A stretch of DNA of 37,416 nucleotides, taken from positions 1-37,416 of the forward strand of contig JAAESS010000248.1 in the NCBI GenBank assembly GCA_024229195.1, given 5' to 3'. The notes beneath the pieces are model-generated. The model did not search any database. It was given only the letters and a program-made list of their open reading frames with translations, and was not told the DNA's origin. A program made the position numbers and the translations under genes. Below, piece after piece: positions 19,641 through 28,463 of the stretch; positions within the stretch are counted from its first letter, which is position 1, and each line of letters starts with the position of its first letter. Source of the DNA: Flavobacteriales bacterium (GTDB lineage Bacteria; Bacteroidota; Bacteroidia; Flavobacteriales; Flavobacteriaceae).

Positions 19641-20144
19641 ATGAAAAATTTTTTTTTATCCCTTTTAATTCTGGGTTTTAGTCTCCCTGCCATTGGTCAG
19701 GAGTTACTGGTAAAAAGATTCGATACCAACTACAACGAAATAAGTATTGATACTTTTATGTTGGGTGATTTAATTATTATCGGACATGCTAAAAAAGGAA
19801 AAAATCCACATTATTTTCAAGGAAAAATTACTGGAATTTTTAAAGATAGAGGCGTTGTAAGGGTTTTTGACTATGCCAGAAGTACCCGATTTATGCCTAT
19901 TGCCGGAAAAAAAATTCCCATAGATAATATCATTGCTGTAGGTCGACCCGATGAGAAAAAAATGAAAGGTCGGCAAACTAGAGCTATAGCCGCTACTGCT
20001 GGACAATTTCTTGGCTCAGCCGTTGGAGGAGATGCAGGGGATGTGATTTTTTGGGGCTCAACAGCCGGAAATGTAGTTTCTGATTTTATCTCTAGAGAAA
20101 AACTCAAAACCGAAAGAATTAAGTGTGAAATTTTTGAATTTTGA
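19641..20144 (+). CDS. Hypothetical secreted protein
   Basis: Signal peptide MKNFFLSLLILGFSLPAIG|QE; Gly/Ala-rich segment near the C-terminus (AGQFLGSAVGGDAGDVIFWGSTAGN). Confidence 0.7.
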   Translation: MKNFFLSLLILGFSLPAIGQELLVKRFDTNYNEISIDTFMLGDLIIIGHAKKGKNPHYFQGKITGIFKDRGVVRVFDYARSTRFMPIAGKKIPIDNIIAVGRPDEKKMKGRQTRAIAATAGQFLGSAVGGDAGDVIFWGSTAGNVVSDFISREKLKTERIKCEIFEF

Positions 20145-20149
20145 AAAAT

Positions 20150-20689
20150 ATGAAAAGTTATACGATACATATAACAATGCTTATTGCTGTACTGTTCATC
20201 TCATGCAACAAGGAAAAAAAGGAAGAAAATCCTGAAAAAAAAGAAGTTACTGAGAACAACCATCAATGGAGTGAAAAAGAAATGCTTGAGTTCGAAAGGA
20301 ACTGCGTGGGGTCACTTGAGCGTGAGGGTGTTGAAAATGCTAAACAGTATTGTGATTGCCTCCTGGAGTCAAGTATTGAAGCCTATCCTGATCCTTCTGT
20401 GGCCATTGAGCTTGAACAAAACGATATTGTTGCGCTTTTTGAAAAATCCAATTGTCTAGATGATCTCTTAATGATCAAAATTGAAGATCCCTGGACAGAA
20501 GAAATTGATCAATTATTCCTTGAACACTGTAAAATAGCTCAAATTGAACAAGGGGTTACTGATTCTGATGCAAGCGACTATTGTGACTGTGCCTTAGGAG
20601 AAATCAAAAACATTATCCCGAATCCGCACCACGTTATGGCGCTTACTCAAGAGGAACTAAACCATGTTTTAGAAAAATGTAATGATTAA
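20150..20689 (+). CDS. Hypothetical lipoprotein with tandem four-Cys domains
   Basis: ATG at 20150 (ORF track starts at TTG 20141) gives MKSYTIHITMLIAVLFISCNKEK, a lipobox; two C-x15/17-CDC-x29/31-C repeats. Confidence 0.75.
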   Translation: MKSYTIHITMLIAVLFISCNKEKKEENPEKKEVTENNHQWSEKEMLEFERNCVGSLEREGVENAKQYCDCLLESSIEAYPDPSVAIELEQNDIVALFEKSNCLDDLLMIKIEDPWTEEIDQLFLEHCKIAQIEQGVTDSDASDYCDCALGEIKNIIPNPHHVMALTQEELNHVLEKCND

Positions 20690-20732
20690 GTTTTTTAGTT
20701 GAAAACAATTTGTTCTCTTAATTTTAAATCTT

Positions 20733-20769
20733 AAAAAAAATGGTGAATATTAACATATTCACTTTTTTT
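20733..20769. terminator. Bidirectional terminator between convergent genes
   Basis: GTGAATA-ttaaca-TATTCAC (20743-20762) flanked by A8 and T7. Confidence 0.85.
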
Positions 20770-20771
20770 AA

Positions 20772-21245
20772 TCACCAGTTTCGAAAAGGGTTTTTCACCA
20801 AACTGGAATTGTAATATTTTTTTTGACCGGTTACCTCCTCTCCCAACCAATGAGGCTTTTCGAATAAATCGTACTCATTATCTAATTCTACTTCGGCGAT
20901 CACCAAGCCATCGTTATCAAGGGAAAATTCATCAATCTCGAATATATGTCTACCTAATTCAACAAAATAACGTTCCTTATCAATAATACCGGGCTCACAA
21001 ATCTCCAATAAACTTTCAGCTTCTTGCCTTGTAATTTCTCTTTCCCATTCAAATCTTGTAGTACCTGATTGATTACCAATCCCCTTCACTGTAATAAAAC
21101 CGACGTCAGCCATAAGTCTTATCCTTACAGTTCTTTCCGGCACAGAGGAAAGAAATCCTTGTATTATGCGCTCTTTTTTAAATGCTTCTTTTTTGAATTC
21201 AAGATTCAAGATTAAAAATTTTCTCTCTATTTCTGTATTCTTCAA
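20772..21245 (-). CDS. CYTH domain protein (triphosphate tunnel metalloenzyme family)
   Basis: N-terminal EIERKFL, RTVRIR, RFEWEREI, EIDEF, AEVELDNE motifs. Confidence 0.9.
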   Translation of the reverse strand: MKNTEIERKFLILNLEFKKEAFKKERIIQGFLSSVPERTVRIRLMADVGFITVKGIGNQSGTTRFEWEREITRQEAESLLEICEPGIIDKERYFVELGRHIFEIDEFSLDNDGLVIAEVELDNEYDLFEKPHWLGEEVTGQKKYYNSSLVKNPFRNW

Positions 21246-21248
21246 ATG

Positions 21249-21857
21249 CTATTTTATTTTAATTTGAAACATTACTTTTCCTTCCATTAGTCCCTTTAAC
21301 TGATCATTAGCCTTTACCCTTCCAACTCCAGCAGGAGTTCCTGTAAATAACACATCACCTATTTTAAGTGTAAAAAATTGCGAGACATAGGCAATCAATT
21401 CATCAATTTTCCAAAGCATATGTGAAGATTCTCCATCTTGAACCAGCTCATCATTCTTAAACAATTGAAATTTAATATTATCCAGATCAAAGGTGTCTTT
21501 TGGATAAAATTTACCGATAAGAGCACTACCATCGAAAGCTTTTGCTTTTTCCCATGGAAGCCCTTTTTCTTTCAACCGGCTTTGAAGGTCTCTTGCGGTA
21601 AAGTCAATCCCTAAGCCAATTTCATTATAGTATTTATGAGCAAATTTTCGATCTATATGCTTGCCTATCCTATTGATCTTAACAAGAATTTCAACTTCAT
21701 AATGAATATCCTGAGAAAAAGGTGGAATGATAAAAGGATTGTTTTTTAACAATATGGCTGAATCCGGTTTAATAAATACAACAGGCTCATCAGGTCTTTC
21801 ATTCTCGAGTTCCTCGATATGCTTGGCATAATTCCTACCAATACAGATTATTTTCAT
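21249..21857 (-). CDS. Fumarylacetoacetate hydrolase family protein
   Basis: IICIGRNYAKHIEELEN..., PVVFIKPDSAI, HYEVEILVKI, GIDFTARDLQ, GDVLFTGTPAGVG. Confidence 0.93.
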   Translation of the reverse strand: MKIICIGRNYAKHIEELENERPDEPVVFIKPDSAILLKNNPFIIPPFSQDIHYEVEILVKINRIGKHIDRKFAHKYYNEIGLGIDFTARDLQSRLKEKGLPWEKAKAFDGSALIGKFYPKDTFDLDNIKFQLFKNDELVQDGESSHMLWKIDELIAYVSQFFTLKIGDVLFTGTPAGVGRVKANDQLKGLMEGKVMFQIKIK

Positions 21858-21946
21858 GATTCAGATTTACTTATTATTGAAACGATTAAAAGTGTGCAAT
21901 ACAACTTCATCCTTCTTAACTCTCAACGCTGACCTGTTCCTTCTCT

Positions 21947-22786
21947 CTAAGGAATCCATTTCTTTTTAAAATTAGGCTTTCTTTTCTCTAAAAAGGCATC
22001 TCTACCCTCTTTGGCTTCGTCTGTCATATAAGCCAATCGAGTTGCTTCACCGGCAAAGACCTGCTGTCCTACCATGCCATCATCTGTCAAGTTCATGGCA
22101 AATTTCAACATTTTAATGGAAGTTGGTGACTTGGCCAGAATTTCCTGACCCCATTCAAAGGCTGTTGATTCAAGTTCATCATGAGGAATTACCGCATTGA
22201 CCATTCCCATTTCATAGGCTTCCTGAGCCGAATAATTTCTTCCTAAAAAGAATATTTCTCTCGCTTTTTTCTGCCCAACCATTTTAGCCAGATAAGCAGA
22301 TCCATATCCACCATCAAAACTGGTGACATCAGCATCTGTTTGCTTGAATATGGCATGTTCTTTACTCGCCAAAGTAAGATCGCACACAACATGTAGACTA
22401 TGTCCGCCTCCAACTGCCCAACCGGGAACTACTGCTATTACTGCTTTCGGCATAAAGCGAATCAATCTTTGCACTTCTAAAATATTGAGACGATGGTAAC
22501 CATCTGTACCCACATAACCCTGGTGACCTCTTGCTTTTTGATCTCCTCCACTGCAAAATGAATATACACCGTCTTTGCTTGAAGGACCTTCTGCAGAAAG
22601 TAATACCACACCTATGTTAACATCCTCCTGCGCGTCATAAAAAGCTTCATACAATTCTTTGGTAGTTTGCGGTCTGAATGCATTTCTGACATCAGGTCTG
22701 TTAAAAGCAATTCTGGCTATGCCATCGCACTTCTTGTAGGTGATATCTTCAAATTCTTTTACTATTGTCCAATTAGTTGGATTCAT
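21947..22786 (-). CDS. menB: 1,4-dihydroxy-2-naphthoyl-CoA synthase
   Basis: Crotonase fold: FNRPDVRNAFRPQTTKEL, SFCSGGDQKARGHQGYVG, VVPGWAVGGGHSLHVVCDLTLAS, DADVTSFDGGYGSAYLA. Confidence 0.95.
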   Translation of the reverse strand: MNPTNWTIVKEFEDITYKKCDGIARIAFNRPDVRNAFRPQTTKELYEAFYDAQEDVNIGVVLLSAEGPSSKDGVYSFCSGGDQKARGHQGYVGTDGYHRLNILEVQRLIRFMPKAVIAVVPGWAVGGGHSLHVVCDLTLASKEHAIFKQTDADVTSFDGGYGSAYLAKMVGQKKAREIFFLGRNYSAQEAYEMGMVNAVIPHDELESTAFEWGQEILAKSPTSIKMLKFAMNLTDDGMVGQQVFAGEATRLAYMTDEAKEGRDAFLEKRKPNFKKKWIP

Positions 22787-22859
22787 TTGATAAGTTTTAC
22801 AGATTGTACAAAATAATTATGCCTATTCAACGTTGGATAATTAATTAATCGAAGCGAAA

Positions 22860-22893
22860 TTAACAAAAGTTTAGAGATTAAACTTCTTGTTAA
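22860..22893. repeat. 14-bp inverted repeat with one bulge, TTAACAAAAGTTTA-gagat-TAAACTT(c)TTGTTAA
   Basis: Read directly from the sequence in the menB/esterase divergent region. Confidence 0.8.
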
Positions 22894-22936
22894 TCGTTTT
22901 TGTCATGCAAACAAAAAACAATTTAAACTTCATCTC

Positions 22937-24157
22937 ATGAGAAAATTAGTGCTATTATTTTTCTTTGTTTCTTTTATCGGGCAGGCTCAGGATAATATTA
23001 TTTATAAAAAATTCAACTCCTTCAACCTGAATGAGGAAAGAATTTTAAAAATTTACGTTCCTGAATCTTTTCAGGAAGATGATCAAAATACCTATCCGGT
23101 AACGGTTATTTTTGATGGAGAATTTCTCTTCGATGTCTATGTTGCAAACACAAAATTATTTGCATCTAGAGACAAAGCTCCTGAACAAATCGTTGTTGGC
23201 ATTTTTCAGAACCAGAATGAAGAGCGTTATTCAGATTGTGATTACAGCGAAGATACGGGTCTTCCTAATCAGGAAAGTTCAAAGTTTTATGGTTTTGTGA
23301 GAGATGAACTTTTACCTTATATAGATGACAACTATCCTACTTCCCTGTTTAAAACAATCATGGGAAATACATTGACTGCCAACTTTACAAACTACTTTTT
23401 CTTGGAAAGTACGCCTGTTTTTAATGCATATATCAATATCAATCCCAGTTATGCTACTGATATGCATGAAAAACTAGAATCTCAAAGCCAGAATTTGATC
23501 ACACCCTATTACTATTATCTCAGTGGTGGTGATTTTAATACTGAAAAGAGAACTGATGGCATCAACAACACCAATAATTTACTAAAACTTTCAGAAAATC
23601 CAAATTTCAAATATCACTATGATGATTTTTCAAATTCTAGTAAAACTGCCTCGATCGGACAAGCTATTGCCAGTGGTATAGGTTTTACTTTTCGACAGTT
23701 TGCAGCTATTTCACAGGAGGAATTCGAAGAAGAGATTGCAGGTATGGAACCTGGCGATGCGATTGAATATCTGGAAAGAAAATATGTAGAAATTGAATAT
23801 TTATATGGGTCTAATGTAAAGATCAGAGAGAGTGATATTTACAAAATAGAGCCGATTATTATTGATAAATTAAATGGTGATTATCTCGAGGAATTTGGAA
23901 AAATGATCATGAGATTGTATCCGGAAACACCTCTGGGAGATTATTATATTGGTCTTTATTACGAAACAGGTTTTGAATATAAGAAGGCACTTAAGCATTA
24001 CAAGAATGGTTATGCTAAAATTGGTTCTGATAATGCGAACTCAGATGGATACTACGCGAATATTGAAAGAGTACTTGAAAAGCAAAGAGCTGAGCGACTT
24101 GGCTATTATGAAGAAGAAGTTCCGGAGGAAGAATTAGACAATGAAAATGAAGGGTAA
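22937..24157 (+). CDS. Secreted alpha/beta-hydrolase (esterase D/IroE-like) family protein, probable pseudoenzyme, with C-terminal TPR-like region
   Basis: Signal peptide ...GQA|QD; ILKIYVPESF...YPVTVIFDGEFLFD; GNTLT in place of GxSxG; C-terminal PLGDYYIGLYYETGFEYKKALKHYKNGY. Confidence 0.7.
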   Translation: MRKLVLLFFFVSFIGQAQDNIIYKKFNSFNLNEERILKIYVPESFQEDDQNTYPVTVIFDGEFLFDVYVANTKLFASRDKAPEQIVVGIFQNQNEERYSDCDYSEDTGLPNQESSKFYGFVRDELLPYIDDNYPTSLFKTIMGNTLTANFTNYFFLESTPVFNAYININPSYATDMHEKLESQSQNLITPYYYYLSGGDFNTEKRTDGINNTNNLLKLSENPNFKYHYDDFSNSSKTASIGQAIASGIGFTFRQFAAISQEEFEEEIAGMEPGDAIEYLERKYVEIEYLYGSNVKIRESDIYKIEPIIIDKLNGDYLEEFGKMIMRLYPETPLGDYYIGLYYETGFEYKKALKHYKNGYAKIGSDNANSDGYYANIERVLEKQRAERLGYYEEEVPEEELDNENEG

Positions 24158-24173
24158 GATACTGAAAATCAGT

Positions 24174-25889
24174 TTATTTTATAAATTCAAAATAATCTTT
24201 TAAAATCCGGTCATTATCTTGATTGGGTGTAAAAATCTCTAGTAAAGCAGGTTTCCCTGTATTTACATAAAACGAAGTCAATGCTGTTTTCAATTCTGAT
24301 GAATTATTCACGGAGTGATAGTCAAAATCATGCATTTCGCATAAATAAGAAGCATTCAGATTATGAGTTGTTTCAAAAAAATCAAGCGCATCTGAATCTA
24401 TTGGTCCGGGAATGATCCTAAAGATACCTCCACCACTATTATTCACTAAAATAATTCTAAAATTTTGAGGTACATAGCTGTTCCAAAGCGCATTGCTGTC
24501 ATAAAAGAAACTGACATCACCAGTGATAAAAACCGTTTGTTTTTTTTGAGTAAAAGCCGCTCCCAAAGCGGTTGAAGTACTTCCGTCAATACCACTTGTA
24601 CCCCTGTTGCAAAAAACATGAATACTCGGATCCATATCAAACAGTTGTGTATAGCGGACAACAGAACTATTCGCCAATTGTAAATAAATATGAGAGGGCA
24701 GCGTATTCAAGATACTTTCAAAAACACTCATATCAGAGTACTCAATACCTTTAAGGTATTCCTTATGCTTTAACCCTCTTTGATTTTTTAAAAGAAGCCA
24801 TCTTTTCTGGTATGAACTTTCTAATTGTTCGGTCAGGAAAAAAAACTGGCTAAAGAATAATTTTGGAGAAATATTAAAATACTGCGATAGACAATCAAAG
24901 GTATCAAGTGAACCCAAAGCATCAATGTGCCAATGTTCTTCAGGCTTGTAATTTCTCAAAAACTGCTTGATTCTTTTAGAAACTACCATCCCCCCAAAGG
25001 TCAGCAAAACATCAGGTTTTAGCTCATTAAATTCTTCATCACCAAGAGGAAAAATAAGCTGATCAATATGATCGATAAAATGAGCCCCATGAATGTTTGA
25101 AATGGTTTCCGTTAAAATAATCACTGATGGATCCTTGATTAAATGATCCATCTGAATCTGAATCAATTCATCAGGAACATGACTTCCAATAAGCACTATT
25201 TTCTTTGGAGATCTATTCCATTTTGATGCAAATTTCTCAAGTTCGCTGACGGCCCAGGGAGTCTCATCTAGCAGTGACTCCGTAGCAATCGAAGCTTGCT
25301 TAATCAATGAATCCGTAAAATCATATAATTCCGAAACCGTTTCATAAAGTGGTTCAGAAAAAGGTATGTTAATGTGAACAGGTCCCATCCGATCCTTTGC
25401 AACTGTCAAGGCTTTTTTAATTTTTATACCATTTACTTTTTGCAGATCATCTCCTGAGAGCTGAGTTCCTCTGCCCTCTTCAATGAGACAAGTTTCAAAA
25501 CAGATATGATTTGAAAATACAGCTTCCTGTCTTATGGTTTGACCATAGCCAATATCGATAAGGTGCTTCGGCCTATCGGCTGAGAGAATCAATAAAGGTA
25601 TTCTACTGTAGTAAGCCTCCGCTATGGCGGGATAATAATTTAATAAAGCTGAACCGGAAGTACATAAAAGTGCAACTGTTTTTTGATCCTGTTGTGCCAT
25701 ACCCAAGGCAAAAAAAGCAGCGCTTCGTTCGTCAACAATGCTAAAAGTCTTGATATCCGGGTGATTTACAAACCCAAGAGTAAGGGGTGCGTTTCTGGAT
25801 CCCGGAGAGATGACGACCTTCTCAATTCCATGGGCTACACAGGTCTGTAATAACAATTGTGCGAGTTCTTTTTTAGGATACTTTGGCAT
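24174..25889 (-). CDS. menD: 2-succinyl-5-enolpyruvyl-6-hydroxy-3-cyclohexene-1-carboxylate synthase
   Basis: ThDP enzyme: VVISPGSRNAPLTLGF, DERSAAFFALGMAQ, CTSGSALLNYYPAIAEAYYSRIPLL, GDVSFFYDSNALW. Confidence 0.95.
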   Translation of the reverse strand: MPKYPKKELAQLLLQTCVAHGIEKVVISPGSRNAPLTLGFVNHPDIKTFSIVDERSAAFFALGMAQQDQKTVALLCTSGSALLNYYPAIAEAYYSRIPLLILSADRPKHLIDIGYGQTIRQEAVFSNHICFETCLIEEGRGTQLSGDDLQKVNGIKIKKALTVAKDRMGPVHINIPFSEPLYETVSELYDFTDSLIKQASIATESLLDETPWAVSELEKFASKWNRSPKKIVLIGSHVPDELIQIQMDHLIKDPSVIILTETISNIHGAHFIDHIDQLIFPLGDEEFNELKPDVLLTFGGMVVSKRIKQFLRNYKPEEHWHIDALGSLDTFDCLSQYFNISPKLFFSQFFFLTEQLESSYQKRWLLLKNQRGLKHKEYLKGIEYSDMSVFESILNTLPSHIYLQLANSSVVRYTQLFDMDPSIHVFCNRGTSGIDGSTSTALGAAFTQKKQTVFITGDVSFFYDSNALWNSYVPQNFRIILVNNSGGGIFRIIPGPIDSDALDFFETTHNLNASYLCEMHDFDYHSVNNSSELKTALTSFYVNTGKPALLEIFTPNQDNDRILKDYFEFIK

Positions 25890-25962
25890 TTAGCAAATTA
25901 AAAATACCAGACAAAAATACGTGAATTTTTTATGAATACTAAGAGAATAAACTGCGGTAATT

Positions 25963-27078
25963 TCAACTGCCAATTACTGTCTTCATAATTAAACTCTTCT
26001 GAACTGTTTCCTGCCATTCCGATAGCGGGTCACTGTCCTGTGTAATACCTCCCCCGACATAAATTACAGCTGAAGGTTGCTGATTCTCTTTCAACTCCAT
26101 ACATCTCAAGTTCACAAAAAGATTAGATCGAGTAGAATTTGAAATGTTTTCTCCGGAAGCTGCAATATCATCCTCATGAAAATTCAATTCTCCAAGAAAA
26201 CCCGTGTAAAATGATCTGTCGTAACCTTCTTCTTTCAAAATAAATTCCTGTACTTCCTCTCTGGGTAAACCGCAAACAGCTGCAGTAGGATGCAACTTTT
26301 TTAGAAGTTCATTCAAATTATTTTCTTGACCTAAAAACCCTTTTATATCATTGCATAAATGAAGTAAATTTCCTGCTTTTCTGGTATAGGTTTCACTTAC
26401 ATGAAGATCCAAGCCATCCAGTGACTTAAGGATATGTTCAGTAACGATTTTTTGTTCTTTTCTTTCTTTTTCACCCCATGACACATCAATTGTGTCTTTA
26501 TATTTTTGGGTTCCGGCCAGTGACATCGTTTCAAAAGTTGATCCCTTTGTTTTTAAAAGAGTTTCTGGGCTTGCTCCTGCCCATATGCCAATTTGAGGAT
26601 GATACCAGACATACACAAAAGCCAAGGGATAATTTGACATCAATCTTTTAAAAATCTCAATAACATCGATGTGCTCCAGCCTAACTGTTTCTGATCTTGA
26701 AAGGACAGTTTTTATAAAATCACCCGTTTTAATTCTCTGAATCCCTTTTTTTACAAGCTCCAGGTGCTTTTTTCTAGAATTTTCAAGCTTATCATCATAT
26801 GACTTATTTTTTCTATCAACCGCAAAAATATCTTGATCACCATCCAGCATGCAATTCAACCTTTCTATATTTTCCTCAGAAAATAGTACTGCTTTTTTCC
26901 GTCCATCAAAAGGTGCCATGATAAATCCTGAGCCTTTAAAATCATCTGAATATTCCAAACGGTTATTCTTTTGAACAATTGCGTGCACCAACTTGGCTTC
27001 CGGTTTTCTATATATCACAAAAGGTAGATTCGAAGCTTTTGCCCTATCAATTTTGTTCAATATCTCTTTAAAATTCAT
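25963..27078 (-). CDS. menF: Isochorismate synthase (chorismate-binding)
   Basis: FKTVLSRSETV, GASPETLLKT, SLAGTQK, LHPTAAVCGLPREEVQEFI, FYTGFLGE, VGGGIT motifs. Confidence 0.9.
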   Translation of the reverse strand: MNFKEILNKIDRAKASNLPFVIYRKPEAKLVHAIVQKNNRLEYSDDFKGSGFIMAPFDGRKKAVLFSEENIERLNCMLDGDQDIFAVDRKNKSYDDKLENSRKKHLELVKKGIQRIKTGDFIKTVLSRSETVRLEHIDVIEIFKRLMSNYPLAFVYVWYHPQIGIWAGASPETLLKTKGSTFETMSLAGTQKYKDTIDVSWGEKERKEQKIVTEHILKSLDGLDLHVSETYTRKAGNLLHLCNDIKGFLGQENNLNELLKKLHPTAAVCGLPREEVQEFILKEEGYDRSFYTGFLGELNFHEDDIAASGENISNSTRSNLFVNLRCMELKENQQPSAVIYVGGGITQDSDPLSEWQETVQKSLIMKTVIGS

Positions 27079-27949
27079 CTATGCTTAAACTATTTATAAG
27101 TTCAGTTTTTATGAGATCAAAATTAGTCCAAATTAGTGAATGACCCTCCTCATGAAGTGGAATTAAGGAAAACTTCTTTTTCCCTAACATCTTTTGTAAA
27201 AAAATTGAATTTTCATAGGGAACGATAAAGTCTTCCGTTCCATGAATGGACAGCACAGGTGAGGGGCTCAAATTCCATCTTTTTTCATACTTATTTAATT
27301 CAGTAACATGTCTGATTTTTTCTATACTTGCTCCCCTGAACACTTTCGGAATCATTGATCGTGTAAGCCTCCAATTATACAAATTCATGGCCCAGAACAT
27401 CGGCTCAAGATCTCCCTTGACTGCAGCGGCTAATGCAATCTTTTTTTTGTAATTCAAATCTGAAGCCATCACAACAGTTCCTCCATAGGAATAACCAACC
27501 ATAACGACCTTAGACACATCTAAGTTCCTTGCCAACTGATGTAGTAAATCAACCTCCTCCTGAAGTGTATTCAAGACTTCTCCGGTACGTTTGGGACCAT
27601 ATCCTATTCTGTCATAACTAATCATATTAGCCAGCGTATTTAATGTGCTGTCACTTAAATAACGTTTAAAATCCATGGAGGAGCCTGGAGAGCCATGAAC
27701 AAAAAAAAGTGTTGGTAATAGCGAGTCAATTTCTTTCTGCATACCGACAACTCGCACATGACGATCTTTAAAAAGCTCATAACTTATGACTGGTTGGTCG
27801 ATATCGTCCTCAAATTTTTCAAGAATTTCAGTTTCGGAGACAGGCGAAGTAAATGTGTAGAGCAAAAAAACCAGTATACCCGAAATCGTGAGCAAAGTCA
27901 ATCCAATTATTTTAAAAATTTTTCTGATCAAACTTCGATTCATCCTCAA
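27068..27949 (-). CDS. Membrane-anchored alpha/beta hydrolase
   Basis: N-terminal TM; FFVHGSPGSSMDF, GYSYGG nucleophile elbow, HGTEDFIVP, EEGHSL: intact triad. Overlaps menF start by 11 nt. Confidence 0.85.
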   Translation of the reverse strand: MRMNRSLIRKIFKIIGLTLLTISGILVFLLYTFTSPVSETEILEKFEDDIDQPVISYELFKDRHVRVVGMQKEIDSLLPTLFFVHGSPGSSMDFKRYLSDSTLNTLANMISYDRIGYGPKRTGEVLNTLQEEVDLLHQLARNLDVSKVVMVGYSYGGTVVMASDLNYKKKIALAAAVKGDLEPMFWAMNLYNWRLTRSMIPKVFRGASIEKIRHVTELNKYEKRWNLSPSPVLSIHGTEDFIVPYENSIFLQKMLGKKKFSLIPLHEEGHSLIWTNFDLIKTELINSLSIDEF

Positions 27950-27954
27950 AAAGT

Positions 27955-28371
27955 TTAACTTTTAGTCAGGATGATACAGGTGAGCTTACAAATAGATATT
28001 AATCGCTGTTTTTCATCTTCAATCTTGATCTCCCAAAGAATTGTTGTTCTTCCTTTATGAAGTATTGTCGCCTTAGCCGTTACGACACCTTCTTTTACAC
28101 TTCTTACATGATTGGCACTTATTTCAATGCCACGAACTTCTTGATTATCCTCAAGCCGAAAATAATGAGATGCTGCACTGCCAACACTTTCGGCTAGGGC
28201 AACTGTAGCTCCACCATGAAGAAGACCCATGGGTTGATGCACTTTTGAATTGACAGGCATGGTTGCCACTAAGTAGTCGTCTCCAATTTCTGTATAAGTG
28301 ATATCGAGTGTTTCCATTAATGTATTCTTATTAACGGCATTCAGTTTTTCTAAGTCAGTTATGGTCTTCAT
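27955..28371 (-). CDS. PaaI-family hotdog thioesterase, plausible DHNA-CoA thioesterase
   Basis: HQPMGLLHGGATVALAESVGSAASH hotdog motif; first gene of the men cluster. Confidence 0.88.
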   Translation of the reverse strand: MKTITDLEKLNAVNKNTLMETLDITYTEIGDDYLVATMPVNSKVHQPMGLLHGGATVALAESVGSAASHYFRLEDNQEVRGIEISANHVRSVKEGVVTAKATILHKGRTTILWEIKIEDEKQRLISICKLTCIILTKS

Positions 28372-28410
28372 TCTTGAAGTATAATTATTACATTTTTAAC
28401 AAGGTAAAAG

Positions 28411-28434
28411 TAACACTTTTGGATTAAAGTGTTA
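28411..28434. promoter_or_regulatory. Operator-like palindrome TAACACTTT-TGGATT-AAAGTGTTA overlapping a -7 box TATTTTTG (28433-28440)
   Basis: Perfect 9-bp inverted repeat with 6-nt spacer in the divergent intergenic region. Confidence 0.65.
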
Positions 28435-28463
28435 TTTTTGCAAAAAATTTAGAACAGCAGATC

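Noticed and set aside
19871-20170. Minus-strand 99-aa ORF over the 19641 gene
   Set aside because: The plus-strand frame has a signal peptide and a coherent downstream partner; the antisense frame looks incidental.
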